DNA of 64,000 nucleotides from Clostridiales bacterium (GTDB lineage Bacteria > Bacillota > Clostridia > Tissierellales > GPF-1), in assembly GCA_013619125.1 (NCBI GenBank), contig JABXKS010000125.1:1-64000 (forward strand). Direction: 5' to 3'. The notes beneath the pieces are model-generated. The model searched no databases, was not told where the DNA came from, and saw only the letters and a list, made by a program, of their open reading frames with translations. Both the position numbers and the translations under genes were made by a program. Below, in pieces: positions 46,734 through 55,335 of this stretch; position 1 is the first letter of the stretch, and each line of letters begins with the position of its first letter.

Positions 46734-46761
46734 CGCCTCCTTTCAATTCCTTTATCATATT

Positions 46762-46778
46762 ATACCCCCAAGGGGTAA
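46762..46778 (-). promoter_or_regulatory. Operator ATACCC-N5-GGGTAA at the ccdA promoter
   Basis: Palindrome abutting a TATAAT box on the minus strand (46764-46759 region); the inner arms TACCCC/GGGGTA are perfect. Same motif and spacing as at 44826 and 48929. The -35 is poor, so an activator or a weak promoter is possible. Confidence 0.55.
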
Positions 46779-46811
46779 TTCAAGCATTTTTCCAATTTTT
46801 TTACAAATCCT

Positions 46812-47693
46812 TCATATCTCCCGACGATGTTCCGGCTCCACATGAACCGTAATCCCCAAAACATCTTCATAGGTTTCCTTGACAAGATCTTCCACCTGAT
46901 CCGCAATTCTATGGCCTTCATCAACACTGATTTCCCCATCCACTTGAATGGTCAGATCCAGATAGCAACCTGCCGAAATGCGACGTGACCGGATTTGCGT
47001 CAACTCCGCCTCGACCCGAGAGGTATGTATCAACACTCGCAAGGTTTCCAGTTCTTCCTCAGGAAGAGAAGCGTCCATCAACTCGTCTATCCCGTGAAAC
47101 AGAATATCGATCCCAGTCTTCACGACAACAATAGCAACCACAACACCGGCTGCAGAGTCCATCCACAACAAACCAAACCGACTCCCCAATACCCCAATTA
47201 GAGCACCGAGAGACGAAAGCGCATCACTTCGATGATGCCATGCATCCGCCTGCAACGCAGAAGACCTGAGGCGCTTTCCTGCCTTTATCGTAAAACGGTA
47301 TTGCCATTCCTTCACAACGATCGATAAAACCGTGACCCAAACTGCCAGAACACCCGGCGTTTCCATCTGCCCGATCCATAGACTTTTGATCGCGCCAACC
47401 CCGATATTGACACCCACAACAACAACCAAAAGCGCCAATACAAAAGCAGCGATCGATTCTGCACGTTCATGGCCATAGCGATGCTTCTCATCAGCTGGTT
47501 TTTTTGCGATAAAAAAGCCCACCAACAAACCAACGCTGGAGGCAATATCTGAAAAGGTATGAATGCCATCGGCTAGAACCGCCCGCGAGTGCGCAAACAA
47601 CCCTACAAGCACCTTCATAACACCCAATATGAAATTAATCAAGATCGCTATCCATAAAACCCGTTTTCCTTCGTTATACCGTATTGTACTCAT
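46812..47693 (-). CDS. Cation diffusion facilitator (CDF) metal efflux protein
   Basis: 293 aa from the ATG at 47693 (GGGAAGGG ribosome site); an upstream in-frame codon at 47762 is unlikely. Six membrane helices with HSRAVLADGIHTFSDIASS and ALQADAWHHRSDALSSLGA, the HxxxD and HxxxD/DxxxD metal sites of CDF transporters, and a C-terminal cytoplasmic domain ending HVEPEHR. Likely zinc, iron or manganese efflux; the metal cannot be told from sequence. The ccdA promoter lies directly downstream. Confidence 0.93.
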   Translation of the reverse strand: MSTIRYNEGKRVLWIAILINFILGVMKVLVGLFAHSRAVLADGIHTFSDIASSVGLLVGFFIAKKPADEKHRYGHERAESIAAFVLALLVVVVGVNIGVGAIKSLWIGQMETPGVLAVWVTVLSIVVKEWQYRFTIKAGKRLRSSALQADAWHHRSDALSSLGALIGVLGSRFGLLWMDSAAGVVVAIVVVKTGIDILFHGIDELMDASLPEEELETLRVLIHTSRVEAELTQIRSRRISAGCYLDLTIQVDGEISVDEGHRIADQVEDLVKETYEDVLGITVHVEPEHRREI

Positions 47694-47791
47694 TTTCCCT
47701 TCCCCCTTATGGTCGAATATACCCTGTTTCCCCCTACTCAACAAGGCTTTTCGCAAGATCACAACGAATATAAGGTGTAACCAACTCTCAA

Positions 47792-47819
47792 TTGCAGGTT
47801 ATTCTCATTATGGTACAAT
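47792..47819 (+). promoter_or_regulatory. Promoter of the polysaccharide deacetylase gene
   Basis: TTGCAG (47792-47797), 16 bp, TACAAT (47814-47819), close to the AAGGAGG ribosome site, so the leader is short. Confidence 0.5.
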
Positions 47820-47837
47820 AACAAAAGGAGGAAGAAA

Positions 47838-48629
47838 ATGAAAAAAGCAAAAAAAATTCGCATAAGTTTCATCACCCTACTCGCTGTTCTTGTTTTCTTC
47901 GGCCTTGCGGAGCGTAAACCAATGGACGGTGTTCCCGTTTTGCTCTATCACCAATTGGTGACCAACCGAAAATATGAAACCATAGAAAAAAACGATGCGA
48001 TCATGTCTCTCGAAGAATTTAAAAAACAAATGCAGATGATTGCTGAAGCGGGCTATCAAACCATTACCCTCGAGCAACTTCAACAGCATATCAGCGGAGA
48101 AGTTCCCGCTCCTAAAAACTCCATCGTGATCACCTTCGATGACGGATACAGAAGCGACTATCTCCTTGCCTATCCTGTATTGAAAGAAGTTGGATTTCAA
48201 GCCGAATCTTTTCTGGTTACCAGCTTTTTGCAGGAAGATTCCGGAGATGAAGAACGATTGTCTACGGCAGAACTAGAAAAGATGAAAAATGTTTTCACTT
48301 TTCATTCCCATAGCCACGCCCTTCATACCTTTGCATACGAACATGGAGACTTGAGCGAATTATTGACAGAAAATCTGATGTGGGATACTGATCTTTCCCT
48401 GCAAACCCTTGAGTTCAAAGGGATCAAAGGAACAGTGGATCTCGATGCCTTTTCCTACCCCTATGGAAAATATGACGATCGTTTTCAAGAAATCTTAACC
48501 TTCCTCCATGTGCCTCTCGGCTTCACAACCCAAAAGGGCTACGTTGAAGAAGGTTGCGATCCCCTGGCCATACCCCGATTTGGCCTTTACCCAGAACGTC
48601 CCGGACAGTTGTATCGTATTTTACACTAA
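47838..48629 (+). CDS. Polysaccharide deacetylase (NodB-type)
   Basis: 263 aa with an N-terminal membrane anchor or signal (IRISFITLLAVLVFF). Carbohydrate esterase 4 motifs: VPVLLYHQLV, the catalytic and metal Asp in ITFDDGYRSDY, and the zinc-binding FHSHSHAL, followed by FSYPYGKYD. It probably removes acetyl groups from peptidoglycan or another wall polymer outside the membrane. Single gene on the plus strand, convergent with the glutaredoxin gene; they share a terminator. Confidence 0.92.
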   Translation: MKKAKKIRISFITLLAVLVFFGLAERKPMDGVPVLLYHQLVTNRKYETIEKNDAIMSLEEFKKQMQMIAEAGYQTITLEQLQQHISGEVPAPKNSIVITFDDGYRSDYLLAYPVLKEVGFQAESFLVTSFLQEDSGDEERLSTAELEKMKNVFTFHSHSHALHTFAYEHGDLSELLTENLMWDTDLSLQTLEFKGIKGTVDLDAFSYPYGKYDDRFQEILTFLHVPLGFTTQKGYVEEGCDPLAIPRFGLYPERPGQLYRILH

Positions 48630-48630
48630 A

Positions 48631-48660
48631 AAAGATCCCGAAAATTTTTCGGGATCTTTT
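48631..48660. terminator. Bidirectional terminator between deacetylase and glutaredoxin genes
   Basis: Strong stem built on AAGATCCCGAAAA/TTTTCGGGATCTT with A and T flanks on both sides. Confidence 0.9.
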
Positions 48661-48667
48661 TAATCTT

Positions 48668-48898
48668 CTATAATCCTAGCAATTGATCGATTCGAGCCTT
48701 GTCAAATCCGACTACTTCTTCGTCGTCAATCACCAATACAGGTACGCCCATATGGCCTTTCGCCATCAATTCCTTGCGCGCTTCCATATCAGTTTGCACG
48801 TTTTTCTCTTCATATTCTACATTGTTCAATTTCAAATAATCTTTTGCCGCCACACAATGTGGGCATGTGTTCGTTGAGTATACAATCACTTTTGCCAT
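48668..48898 (-). CDS. Glutaredoxin-like protein (CPHC)
   Basis: 76 aa, NrdH/glutaredoxin fold: [19 protein letters not shown] (Cys12/Cys15), [25 protein letters not shown] with the cis-Pro. Such short CPxC proteins in anaerobes take part in thiol reduction with thioredoxin reductase-like partners. AGGAGG ribosome site. The promoter is embedded in the stop codon of lplA and contains the ATACCC palindrome in its spacer, which should make repression direct. Confidence 0.92.
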   Translation of the reverse strand: MAKVIVYSTNTCPHCVAAKDYLKLNNVEYEEKNVQTDMEARKELMAKGHMGVPVLVIDDEEVVGFDKARIDQLLGL

Positions 48899-48925
48899 GA
48901 TAAATCCTCCTTAGTTTGTACAAAC

Positions 48926-48954
48926 AATATACCCCGATCGGGTATCTTTGTCAA
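48926..48954 (-). promoter_or_regulatory. Promoter of the glutaredoxin gene with operator in the spacer
   Basis: Minus strand TTGACA (48954-48949), 17 bp, TATATT (48931-48926). The palindrome ATACCC-N5-GGGTAT (48929-48945) fills the spacer. The -35 overlaps the lplA stop codon (48951-48953). Confidence 0.75.
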
Positions 48955-49826
48955 TGAGTTTTTTGTTCTTTCACCCAGCGGAGAAAATCCTCCGGCATTT
49001 TATTTCCTACCCAGCTTTGATCAAAGCAATCAGGGAGTTCTATAAAATTCCCATTTTTAACCTTTATTTCATGTCCTTCCCACTTTACAGTAAATATCGG
49101 AGTCATTCCACGATTCCACTCCCAGGTTCGATATTTCTCCTCGGCGAGTCTCTCCGCTTTCTCAATAAGCGCACGGCCTGGCTGCCAACGTTCACTTTTT
49201 GCTGCCCCCATAATCCCTTGTAGCCACTTCTCTATAAAATCATCCATGGATAGTTCAGGAAGATATTTTGAAAGGTTTACAATCGGCGATGGAACCGAAG
49301 AAGCAGCATGAGTCTCAAATTCCAGATCATCCTTTCGATCCAGCAATCGATGAATCCGTTTTAAATCCGAATCAAAGAGTAAAGTACCATGAAACAGAGT
49401 CGTATCTCGCCGCATATATTGGGCGGATCCAGAGATTTTCTTTCCCTCGATGCGAAAATCATTCCGCTCCGAGGTTTGGATATCCAAACCCATCTCCCTG
49501 AGTCCCTGCAAAACGGGCCGATAAAGCACAGAAAAATCCACAGTCTTGCTCGGCACATCCTTCAAAATCAAGCTGTAATTCACATTGCCCTCGTCATGAA
49601 CCACACATCCACCGCCGGAAATTCGCCTGAACACAGGCACTTCCTCGGCTTCTGCAACGCCCAAGTTTACTTCCATCCAAGGATTCTGATGTTTGCCTAC
49701 AATGACTGAAGGCGTGTTTCGATACAAAAACAGCAGAATTTCACACTCTGCTTCAAAAAAGAATATCTCCTCCAGCGCCAGATGAAAGGCGGGATCCCTT
49801 CCTTCCGATACAAAGATCTTCATCAT
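48951..49826 (-). CDS. lplA: Lipoate-protein ligase A
   Basis: 291 aa. The LplA/BPL core is clear: LYRNTPSVIVGKHQNPWMEVN, RRISGGGCVVHDEGNVNYS (lipoyl-AMP binding) and FRIEGKKISGSAQ. The C-terminal ~90 residues form the accessory domain found in E. coli-type LplA. It attaches lipoate to E2 or GcvH proteins. Its ATG overlaps the ksgA stop by 4 bp, so it is the last gene of the tatD-rnmV-ksgA-lplA run. Placement of lplA here is not part of the Bacillus order. Confidence 0.94.
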   Translation of the reverse strand: MMKIFVSEGRDPAFHLALEEIFFFEAECEILLFLYRNTPSVIVGKHQNPWMEVNLGVAEAEEVPVFRRISGGGCVVHDEGNVNYSLILKDVPSKTVDFSVLYRPVLQGLREMGLDIQTSERNDFRIEGKKISGSAQYMRRDTTLFHGTLLFDSDLKRIHRLLDRKDDLEFETHAASSVPSPIVNLSKYLPELSMDDFIEKWLQGIMGAAKSERWQPGRALIEKAERLAEEKYRTWEWNRGMTPIFTVKWEGHEIKVKNGNFIELPDCFDQSWVGNKMPEDFLRWVKEQKTH

Positions 49827-50689
49827 GCCAAAACCTCTCCAATGGCATCCGCCAACCGTCCAAATTCGGTAAGAGACAGACTCTCTCCCCTTCGCATCGG
49901 ATCAATCTCAGCCATTGCCAAGGCTTCCCTCAGAAGGCCCTTCTCAATCCCCATGGTGGAAGAAAGGGTGTTCGGCAGGACTTTTCTCCGCTGCGCAAAG
50001 GCAGCTTTGACAACACGGAAAAACAGCTCCTCATCCTTGACGTCAACCGCAGGTCGATCCCGACGCACCAAGGCAATGACTGCCGAGTCCACATTGGGCG
50101 ATGGGAAGAAGGCACCTGATGGCACCGTTGTTACAATTCTTGCTTCCGCATAATATTGCACCGCAATGGAAAGAGTACCGTAAGCTTTGGTGGACGGCAC
50201 GGCCTGCATGCGATCGCCCACTTCCTTTTGCACCATCACCACGATTCGCTCCACTGGCAATTTTTGCTCGAAGAAGTTCATAATAATAGGCGTCGTAATA
50301 TAGTAAGGCAGGTTCGCCACCACCTTGACCTCTTTCCCCCGAAACTTCTCTTCAAACAATTGCGGCAGATTCAATTTCAAAATATCACCGAACACCACTT
50401 CCACATTGTCGTAATCCGAAAGGGTTTCCTCCAAAACAGGGAGCAATCCTCGATCAATCTCCACGGTGACCACCTGACCCGCACGTTCGCATAAAACCTG
50501 AGTCAGCACACCAATTCCAGGACCAACTTCCAACACCACATCATCTTTCGACAATTCCGCACCCTCGGCAATTTGATCCAACACAGAACCGTCAATCAAA
50601 AAGTTTTGCCCCAGGCTCTTTGAAAAATGGAAGCCGTGACGGCCCAACACTTCCCGCATCACTGATGGTTTATATAGTCTCTCTTTCAT
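49823..50689 (-). CDS. rsmA: 16S rRNA dimethyladenosine transferase
   Basis: 288 aa from the ATG at 50689, 6 nt after AAGGAGG. Dimethylates A1518/A1519 of 16S rRNA. SAM-binding motif EVGPGIGVLTQ, the FSKSLGQNFLID N-terminus, and the catalytic VANLPYYITTPI loop are all typical (also called KsgA). The start lies inside the 3' end of rnmV, as in B. subtilis where the two genes are also adjacent. Confidence 0.97.
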   Translation of the reverse strand: MKERLYKPSVMREVLGRHGFHFSKSLGQNFLIDGSVLDQIAEGAELSKDDVVLEVGPGIGVLTQVLCERAGQVVTVEIDRGLLPVLEETLSDYDNVEVVFGDILKLNLPQLFEEKFRGKEVKVVANLPYYITTPIIMNFFEQKLPVERIVVMVQKEVGDRMQAVPSTKAYGTLSIAVQYYAEARIVTTVPSGAFFPSPNVDSAVIALVRRDRPAVDVKDEELFFRVVKAAFAQRRKVLPNTLSSTMGIEKGLLREALAMAEIDPMRRGESLSLTEFGRLADAIGEVLA

Positions 50690-51218
50690 GGGTCGCCTCC
50701 TTAATCGCGGCTTTAAGTTCCTCGATTGTAATATCAAAATGATTCAATCGGCGCATAAATTGCAAGCTGTTTCCATACCCTAGGCCCAAGATTCGACCGA
50801 TCCGAATCCGTAGGTCCTTAGCACCCTTGCCTCCGGACAGCCCGAAGGCAACCATGTCCACTTGGTTGTATCGATCCACTCCGTCCCGTTCCGTTCGGCA
50901 GGTTTTCAAGGCTGCTCGGATTGCCTCGGCAGACGCGTTCTCAACACCAATATTCCCTTTTCGCGTCGCAGCTTCCCGCGGAATAAATGCATGCTTGCAT
51001 CCCGGCACTTGCTTCGCAATTTCATTTCGAATCCGTTCTCCCGCATAATCCGGATCCGTCAAAATAATGACACCACAGCGCTTTTGCGCTTCCCGAATTC
51101 GATCAAATAAGTCCTCCGGATACCCAAATCCACTGGTCACAATAATCTGACACTCCACCGCCTGTTTGACGGCGGAAACATCATCCTTGCCCTCCACCAC
51201 TATTACTTCTTGAATCAT
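50670..51218 (-). CDS. rnmV: Ribonuclease M5
   Basis: 182 aa. TOPRIM domain with VVEGKDDVSAV (catalytic Glu) and ILTDPDYAGERIR (DxD), then the C-terminal DUF4093-type domain (FGLSGGKGAKDLRIRIGRILGLGYGN). Matures 5S rRNA in Bacillota. Immediately follows tatD without a gap and overlaps ksgA by 20 bp. Confidence 0.96.
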   Translation of the reverse strand: MIQEVIVVEGKDDVSAVKQAVECQIIVTSGFGYPEDLFDRIREAQKRCGVIILTDPDYAGERIRNEIAKQVPGCKHAFIPREAATRKGNIGVENASAEAIRAALKTCRTERDGVDRYNQVDMVAFGLSGGKGAKDLRIRIGRILGLGYGNSLQFMRRLNHFDITIEELKAAIKEATHERETI

Positions 51219-51995
51219 CTATTGCTCCTCAATTCCATAAATTCGTCTTGCATTTTCATCGGTAATCCGCCCGATTTCAACGGGATCCAACCCACGAAGC
51301 CGCGCGATTTCTTGAATAATAAACCGCACCTTCGATGGATCGTTTCTTTTCCCCCGAAAAGGTTCCGGTGTTTGATACGGTGCGTCTGTTTCCACCAATA
51401 ATCGCTCCAGTGGAACTGCCATAGCCACTTCCTTGACTTTTTTTGCATTCTTGAACGTCACCGTGCCGGGCATGGAAATATAAAATCCCAATTTCACATA
51501 TTCGATCATAACCTCCACGCTACCGGAAAAGCTGTGCAGCACGCCCTTCAGGCTTCCGTCCTGTTCTGCCTTCAGGATCGCCACCATGTCTCCATGGGCT
51601 TCCCGGCAATGGATATTGACAGGCATGCTCAATCGCTTGGCTAACCGAATCTGATCAATGAACCATTTCTTCTGTATCTCTTTTGGCGATTCGTCCCAAT
51701 AATAATCGAGTCCAATCTCCCCAATAGCAACCGCCTTTGGATGACCCGCCAGCTTCTCCAATTCCATCAGATCCCCCGGCTTCGCCAGATGGGTCTCATG
51801 GGGATAGATCCCGACGGCCGCATACAAATATGAGACTTTCTCGCAGAGTGCCAATACCTGTTTGGCATTTTCCACATTCACAGAAGCATTCATCACCCCG
51901 GTCACACCGAGGGTGGGAAGATCAATCAACAATTGCTCGCGGTCTTCGTCAAATCGTTTCGTATCCAAATGCGCATGACTGTCAAATATTCGCAT
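51219..51995 (-). CDS. TatD-family metal-dependent hydrolase
   Basis: 258 aa TIM-barrel hydrolase. Metal ligands: FDSHAHLD at the N-terminus, GEIGLDYYW, NIHCREAHGD, LHSFSG and VETDAPYQTP near the C-terminus. Family members are 3'-5' exonucleases or D-aminoacyl-tRNA-related DNases. Located downstream of metG as yabD is in B. subtilis. Weak ribosome site (AGGTCG). Confidence 0.95.
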   Translation of the reverse strand: MRIFDSHAHLDTKRFDEDREQLLIDLPTLGVTGVMNASVNVENAKQVLALCEKVSYLYAAVGIYPHETHLAKPGDLMELEKLAGHPKAVAIGEIGLDYYWDESPKEIQKKWFIDQIRLAKRLSMPVNIHCREAHGDMVAILKAEQDGSLKGVLHSFSGSVEVMIEYVKLGFYISMPGTVTFKNAKKVKEVAMAVPLERLLVETDAPYQTPEPFRGKRNDPSKVRFIIQEIARLRGLDPVEIGRITDENARRIYGIEEQ

Positions 51996-52003
51996 ACGAC
52001 CTC

Positions 52004-52534
52004 CTATTTTTTCTTCTTCTTTTTTTTAGACTTCAAAAATCCGTGTTTTTTCAATTCGGTTTCAATCTTGGCACGGTCGCCCACCACACTTAGATACACA
52101 TCGCGCCTTCTGCCTTTTTTTGTCTCCGCGACAACATGCAAACGAGAATTACCAGGCTTCCGCCCCGGCTCCATATGCATTTCAAAAACCTTGTCGTAAT
52201 CAAAATACGTTGTCGCAGCCTGAATGCCTCGCTCTCTGATCTTTGGTGTCTGTGTGATAAACACAGAGAAGTAGACCCACCAAAGCGCCCAAAAAGGCAA
52301 TATACTGGACAACCCCGTATCCCAGGTTGTACCCACTTGGGTAATCTCATAAATGAAATAGAAAACCGTCAAGGCAACAAATAAAACACCTAGAATGATT
52401 CGTTGTCTTTTGTCAGCCTGAAAGGCATACTCTACGGCGCCGCCCCTTTTTGCGAATTGAAGTAATCGAAAAAACAAGCTTCCCACCATGCCCAATGCCA
52501 TAAATGTCAGCAAATAATAATAATCAAACGTCAT
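52004..52534 (-). CDS. Membrane protein of unknown function with PH-like domain
   Basis: 176 aa. Three hydrophobic segments (about 5-25, 45-65, 75-95) followed by a soluble beta-rich C-terminal domain (ERGIQAATTYFDYDKVFEMHM; RRDVYLSVVGDRAKIETELKKHGF) that resembles DUF5673/PH-like domains. It ends in a run of seven Lys encoded by an A-rich tract. No known role; lies in the metG-tatD operon where B. subtilis has no counterpart. AGGAGG ribosome site. Confidence 0.75.
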   Translation of the reverse strand: MTFDYYYLLTFMALGMVGSLFFRLLQFAKRGGAVEYAFQADKRQRIILGVLFVALTVFYFIYEITQVGTTWDTGLSSILPFWALWWVYFSVFITQTPKIRERGIQAATTYFDYDKVFEMHMEPGRKPGNSRLHVVAETKKGRRRDVYLSVVGDRAKIETELKKHGFLKSKKKKKKK

Positions 52535-52556
52535 TGTATCCTCCTTAAAACAAGAA

Positions 52557-52577
52557 GAGGCCTGAAATCAGGCCCCT
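52557..52577 (-). terminator. Weak terminator after metG
   Basis: GAGGCCTGA/TCAGGCCCCTC hairpin with a tight loop, followed by a broken T run on the minus strand. Leakage into the next genes is likely. Confidence 0.55.
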
Positions 52578-52580
52578 CAC

Positions 52581-54563
52581 TTACCAAACTTTTGTGCCTG
52601 AAGCGATGGAATCCGCTACTGTCGCCAGTGTAAAAGTTTCTTCGTCATCCGCTGCCAAAATCATTCCATGACTGATTTCTCCACGCAGTTTTCTCGGTTT
52701 TAAATTGGTTACGACCATCACCTGTTTGCCGACCAAAGCATCGGGTTGATAGTATTTTGCGATCCCCGATACGATTTGGCGCGTTTCTTCTCCCAATTGA
52801 ACCTGAAGAATCAATAGCTTGTCTGCATTCGGGTGTTTTTTCGCTTCTACAATTGTCGCAACACGCAGATCCACTTTCGTGAAATCTTCATACTCAATCA
52901 TAGATGTTTCTTCCTCTTCCTCCGGCTCTTCCACAGGCGCTACTTCCGGCTTTGCAACCGGCTGTCCCGTTTTCTCCGCGAAGAACTTTGCGTTTTTCTC
53001 TTCGATTCGAATTAATTCCTTTTCGATATCAAGACGTGGAAACAAATTCGCGCCCTTGATCACGGTGCGGCCTACAGGCAAGGTACCCCAAACGCCGACC
53101 ACGTCCCAGGTCGTTTCATGACCTTCTTCAATCCCCAATTGTGTCCAAATTCGGTTCGAAGTTTTCTCCATAAATGGACGAATTAAAATCGAAATAATTC
53201 GAATGGATTCCGACAGATTGTATAAAACTGTATCCAATCTCGGCTTTCGCTCTTCATCCTTAGCCAAGATCCAAGGGGTTGTTTCATCAATATACTTATT
53301 GGTTCGGCTCACCAGCTTCCAAATCGACTCCAAAGCGCCAGAGAAATCCAATTTGTCCATGGCCGCTTCCACGTTCATGGAGGTATCGCCAGCCAATTTT
53401 TTCAATTCACCGTCAATCGGTTCAGTCATCGTTGGCGTGGGCATAATTGCACCATTGTACTTCTCAACCATGGCAATGGTTCGACTCACCAGATTGCCTA
53501 AATCATTTGCCAAGTCCGAATTGACACGAGATAAGAACTTTTCAGGTGTAAAGGATCCATCTGAACCAAATGAAAACTCTCGAAGCAAGAAATATTTCAA
53601 AGTGTCAATCCCATACAAATCAATCAACGGCTCCGCATACATCACATTCCCTTTTGATTTTGACATCTTGTCATTACCGAAAAGAATCCACCCGTGTCCG
53701 AAAACTTGTTTGGGCAACGGCAGATCCAAAGCCATCAGCATTGCAGGCCAAATCAAGGTGTGGAATCGCACGATCTCTTTTCCAACCAGATGCACGTCGG
53801 CAGGCCAGAACTTCTCGAATTCCCCTTCATCATCGGACAAATAACCCAAAGCGGAAATATAGTTGATCACTGCGTCAAACCACACATAAACCACATGCTT
53901 GTCATCAAAAGGCACCTTAACTCCCCAATCAAACGTGGTTCGAGATACGCAAAGATCATCCAAACCAGGTTTCAAGAAGTTGTTCACCATCTCATTCTTT
54001 CTCGATACCGGCAAAAGGAAGTTTGGATTCTCTGCAAAAAGAGTTTCCAATTTTTCTTGATATTTCGATAGCTTAAAGAAGTACGCCTCTTCCTTGGCGA
54101 TATGTACCTCGCGGCCGCAATCCGGACATTTTCCGTCATTCAATTGAGACTCCGTCCAGAAAGATTCGCAAGGGGTACAATAATACCCTTCGTATTCGCC
54201 CTTATAGATGTCGCCTTTGTCATACAGCTTTTGAAACGCAGCTTGCACGGTTGCCTCATGGCGAGGTTCTGTTGTACGGATAAAGTCATCATAGCTGATC
54301 TCAAGATCGCTCCAGAGTTTCTTAATATCTTTCATAATACCATCCAGATACTGGATCGGTGTCACACCTTTGGCTTCCGCCACCAACTGAATCTTTTGGC
54401 CGTGCTCGTCAGTTCCCGTCAAAAACTTCACTTCAAATCCGGACAACCGCTTGAATCGCGCCAAAGCATCCGCTGCCACAGTCGTATAGGTATGTCCCAA
54501 ATGAAGATTTCCACTTGGATAATAAATCGGAGTTGTTAGATAAAATTGCTTTTTCTCACTCAT
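52581..54563 (-). CDS. metG: Methionyl-tRNA synthetase
   Basis: 660 aa class I synthetase. HIGH-type motif in PSGNLHLGHTYT, zinc knuckle CTPCESFWTESQ...CPDCGR, KMSKSKGN, and a C-terminal tRNA-binding EMAP/Trbp111-like domain (VDLRVATIVEAKKHPNADKLLILQV) after a Glu-rich linker. Length is that of the Bacillus-type MetS with the appended domain. Regulated by the upstream T-box leader (54605-54855). Followed by a hairpin and then the tatD genes. Confidence 0.97.
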   Translation of the reverse strand: MSEKKQFYLTTPIYYPSGNLHLGHTYTTVAADALARFKRLSGFEVKFLTGTDEHGQKIQLVAEAKGVTPIQYLDGIMKDIKKLWSDLEISYDDFIRTTEPRHEATVQAAFQKLYDKGDIYKGEYEGYYCTPCESFWTESQLNDGKCPDCGREVHIAKEEAYFFKLSKYQEKLETLFAENPNFLLPVSRKNEMVNNFLKPGLDDLCVSRTTFDWGVKVPFDDKHVVYVWFDAVINYISALGYLSDDEGEFEKFWPADVHLVGKEIVRFHTLIWPAMLMALDLPLPKQVFGHGWILFGNDKMSKSKGNVMYAEPLIDLYGIDTLKYFLLREFSFGSDGSFTPEKFLSRVNSDLANDLGNLVSRTIAMVEKYNGAIMPTPTMTEPIDGELKKLAGDTSMNVEAAMDKLDFSGALESIWKLVSRTNKYIDETTPWILAKDEERKPRLDTVLYNLSESIRIISILIRPFMEKTSNRIWTQLGIEEGHETTWDVVGVWGTLPVGRTVIKGANLFPRLDIEKELIRIEEKNAKFFAEKTGQPVAKPEVAPVEEPEEEEETSMIEYEDFTKVDLRVATIVEAKKHPNADKLLILQVQLGEETRQIVSGIAKYYQPDALVGKQVMVVTNLKPRKLRGEISHGMILAADDEETFTLATVADSIASGTKVW

Positions 54564-54604
54564 TGTATCCTCCTTGTATGCTTGATGCAGGGCACGAATT
54601 TTAG

Positions 54605-54855
54605 CGTCAAAAAGAACTCGCCCCCGTTTGTAGAGACGAGATCCCCCGCGGTACCACTCTACTTACAGATCGAGTCTGTCGCTTTCGTCATAACGGGGAC
54701 GTTCCCGCACTGCTCTTACGCCAAGCGCTTAAGCATGTTGCTCCAGAACCATATTCAACCAGCCCGGCATATCGGGTTCCACCATCCCCGACTCTCTAGA
54801 AATTCGAACCGATTTACTCATTCTTTCACCGCAAAATCTCGATAGATAATAACTA
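54605..54855 (-). promoter_or_regulatory. T-box riboswitch of metG (Met specifier likely)
   Basis: The T-box signature AGAGTGGTACCGCGGG lies at 54660-54645 on the minus strand, followed by a terminator (GATCTCGTC...GGGGGCGAGTTC then T5, 54643-54610). Upstream are stem-I features and an ATG triplet in a likely specifier loop (GAATATGG near 54755). Uncharged tRNA-Met would favour read-through into metG. Confidence 0.93.
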
Positions 54856-54860
54856 CCCGT

Positions 54861-54889
54861 ATTTTATCCAAACTTGCGTTCTTTGTCAA
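54861..54889 (-). promoter_or_regulatory. Promoter of the metG T-box transcript
   Basis: Minus strand TTGACA (54889-54884), 17 bp, TAAAAT (54866-54861). Confidence 0.75.
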
Positions 54890-55034
54890 ACAACAAGCCA
54901 ACAAACAATTTATCGACTTTCCATGGTTCGAAATTTGGCAACATTTTGGAAAAACTTCATTAATTTGGTTATGTTTTCAAAATCATGGGTACTATATTAT
55001 CGAGTAAACAAATATTAAAGAAAGGAGCGATACG

Positions 55035-55301
55035 ATGAAATCAACCGGCATTGTACGTAGAGTCGATGAGCTCGGCCGAGTAGTCATTCCGATTGAGCTT
55101 CGCCGAACGCTTGACATCGCGGAAAAGGACGCTCTAGAAATATTCGTGGATGGCGAAAAGATCATATTGAAAAAGTACAACCCAGCGGATGTGTTCACAG
55201 GAACTTTAGAGGACTTGATTGAGTACAAAGGCAAGAAAATTTCTAAAACCACTATTATTGAATTGGCCCGCATTGCAGGCATGTCACTCAAAGAAGACTA
55301 A
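55035..55301 (+). CDS. abrB: AbrB-family transition-state regulator
   Basis: 88 aa. Swapped-hairpin DNA-binding N-terminus with KSTGIVRRVDELGRVVIPIELRRTLDI and DALEIFVDGEKIILKKY, as in AbrB/Abh/SpoVT. The C-terminal half (TGTLEDLIEYKGKKISKTT) is the multimerisation part and is unlike AbrB proper. Ribosome site AAAGGAG. Divergent from metG, exactly as abrB and metS are arranged in B. subtilis. Likely represses growth-phase genes; targets unknown. Confidence 0.92.
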   Translation: MKSTGIVRRVDELGRVVIPIELRRTLDIAEKDALEIFVDGEKIILKKYNPADVFTGTLEDLIEYKGKKISKTTIIELARIAGMSLKED

Positions 55302-55335
55302 AATCCAGGGGGATTTATTCTCCCCTGGATTTTTC
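55301..55335. terminator. Shared abrB / rsmI terminator
   Basis: 12-bp stem AAATCCAGGGGG/TCCCCTGGATTT with T run, bidirectional between convergent genes; it overlaps the rsmI stop region. Confidence 0.88.

Noticed and set aside
52004..52050. A-tract coding the poly-Lys tail as a phase-variation switch
   Set aside because: It is at the extreme C-terminus, so slippage would hardly alter the protein, and the tract is interrupted by G.
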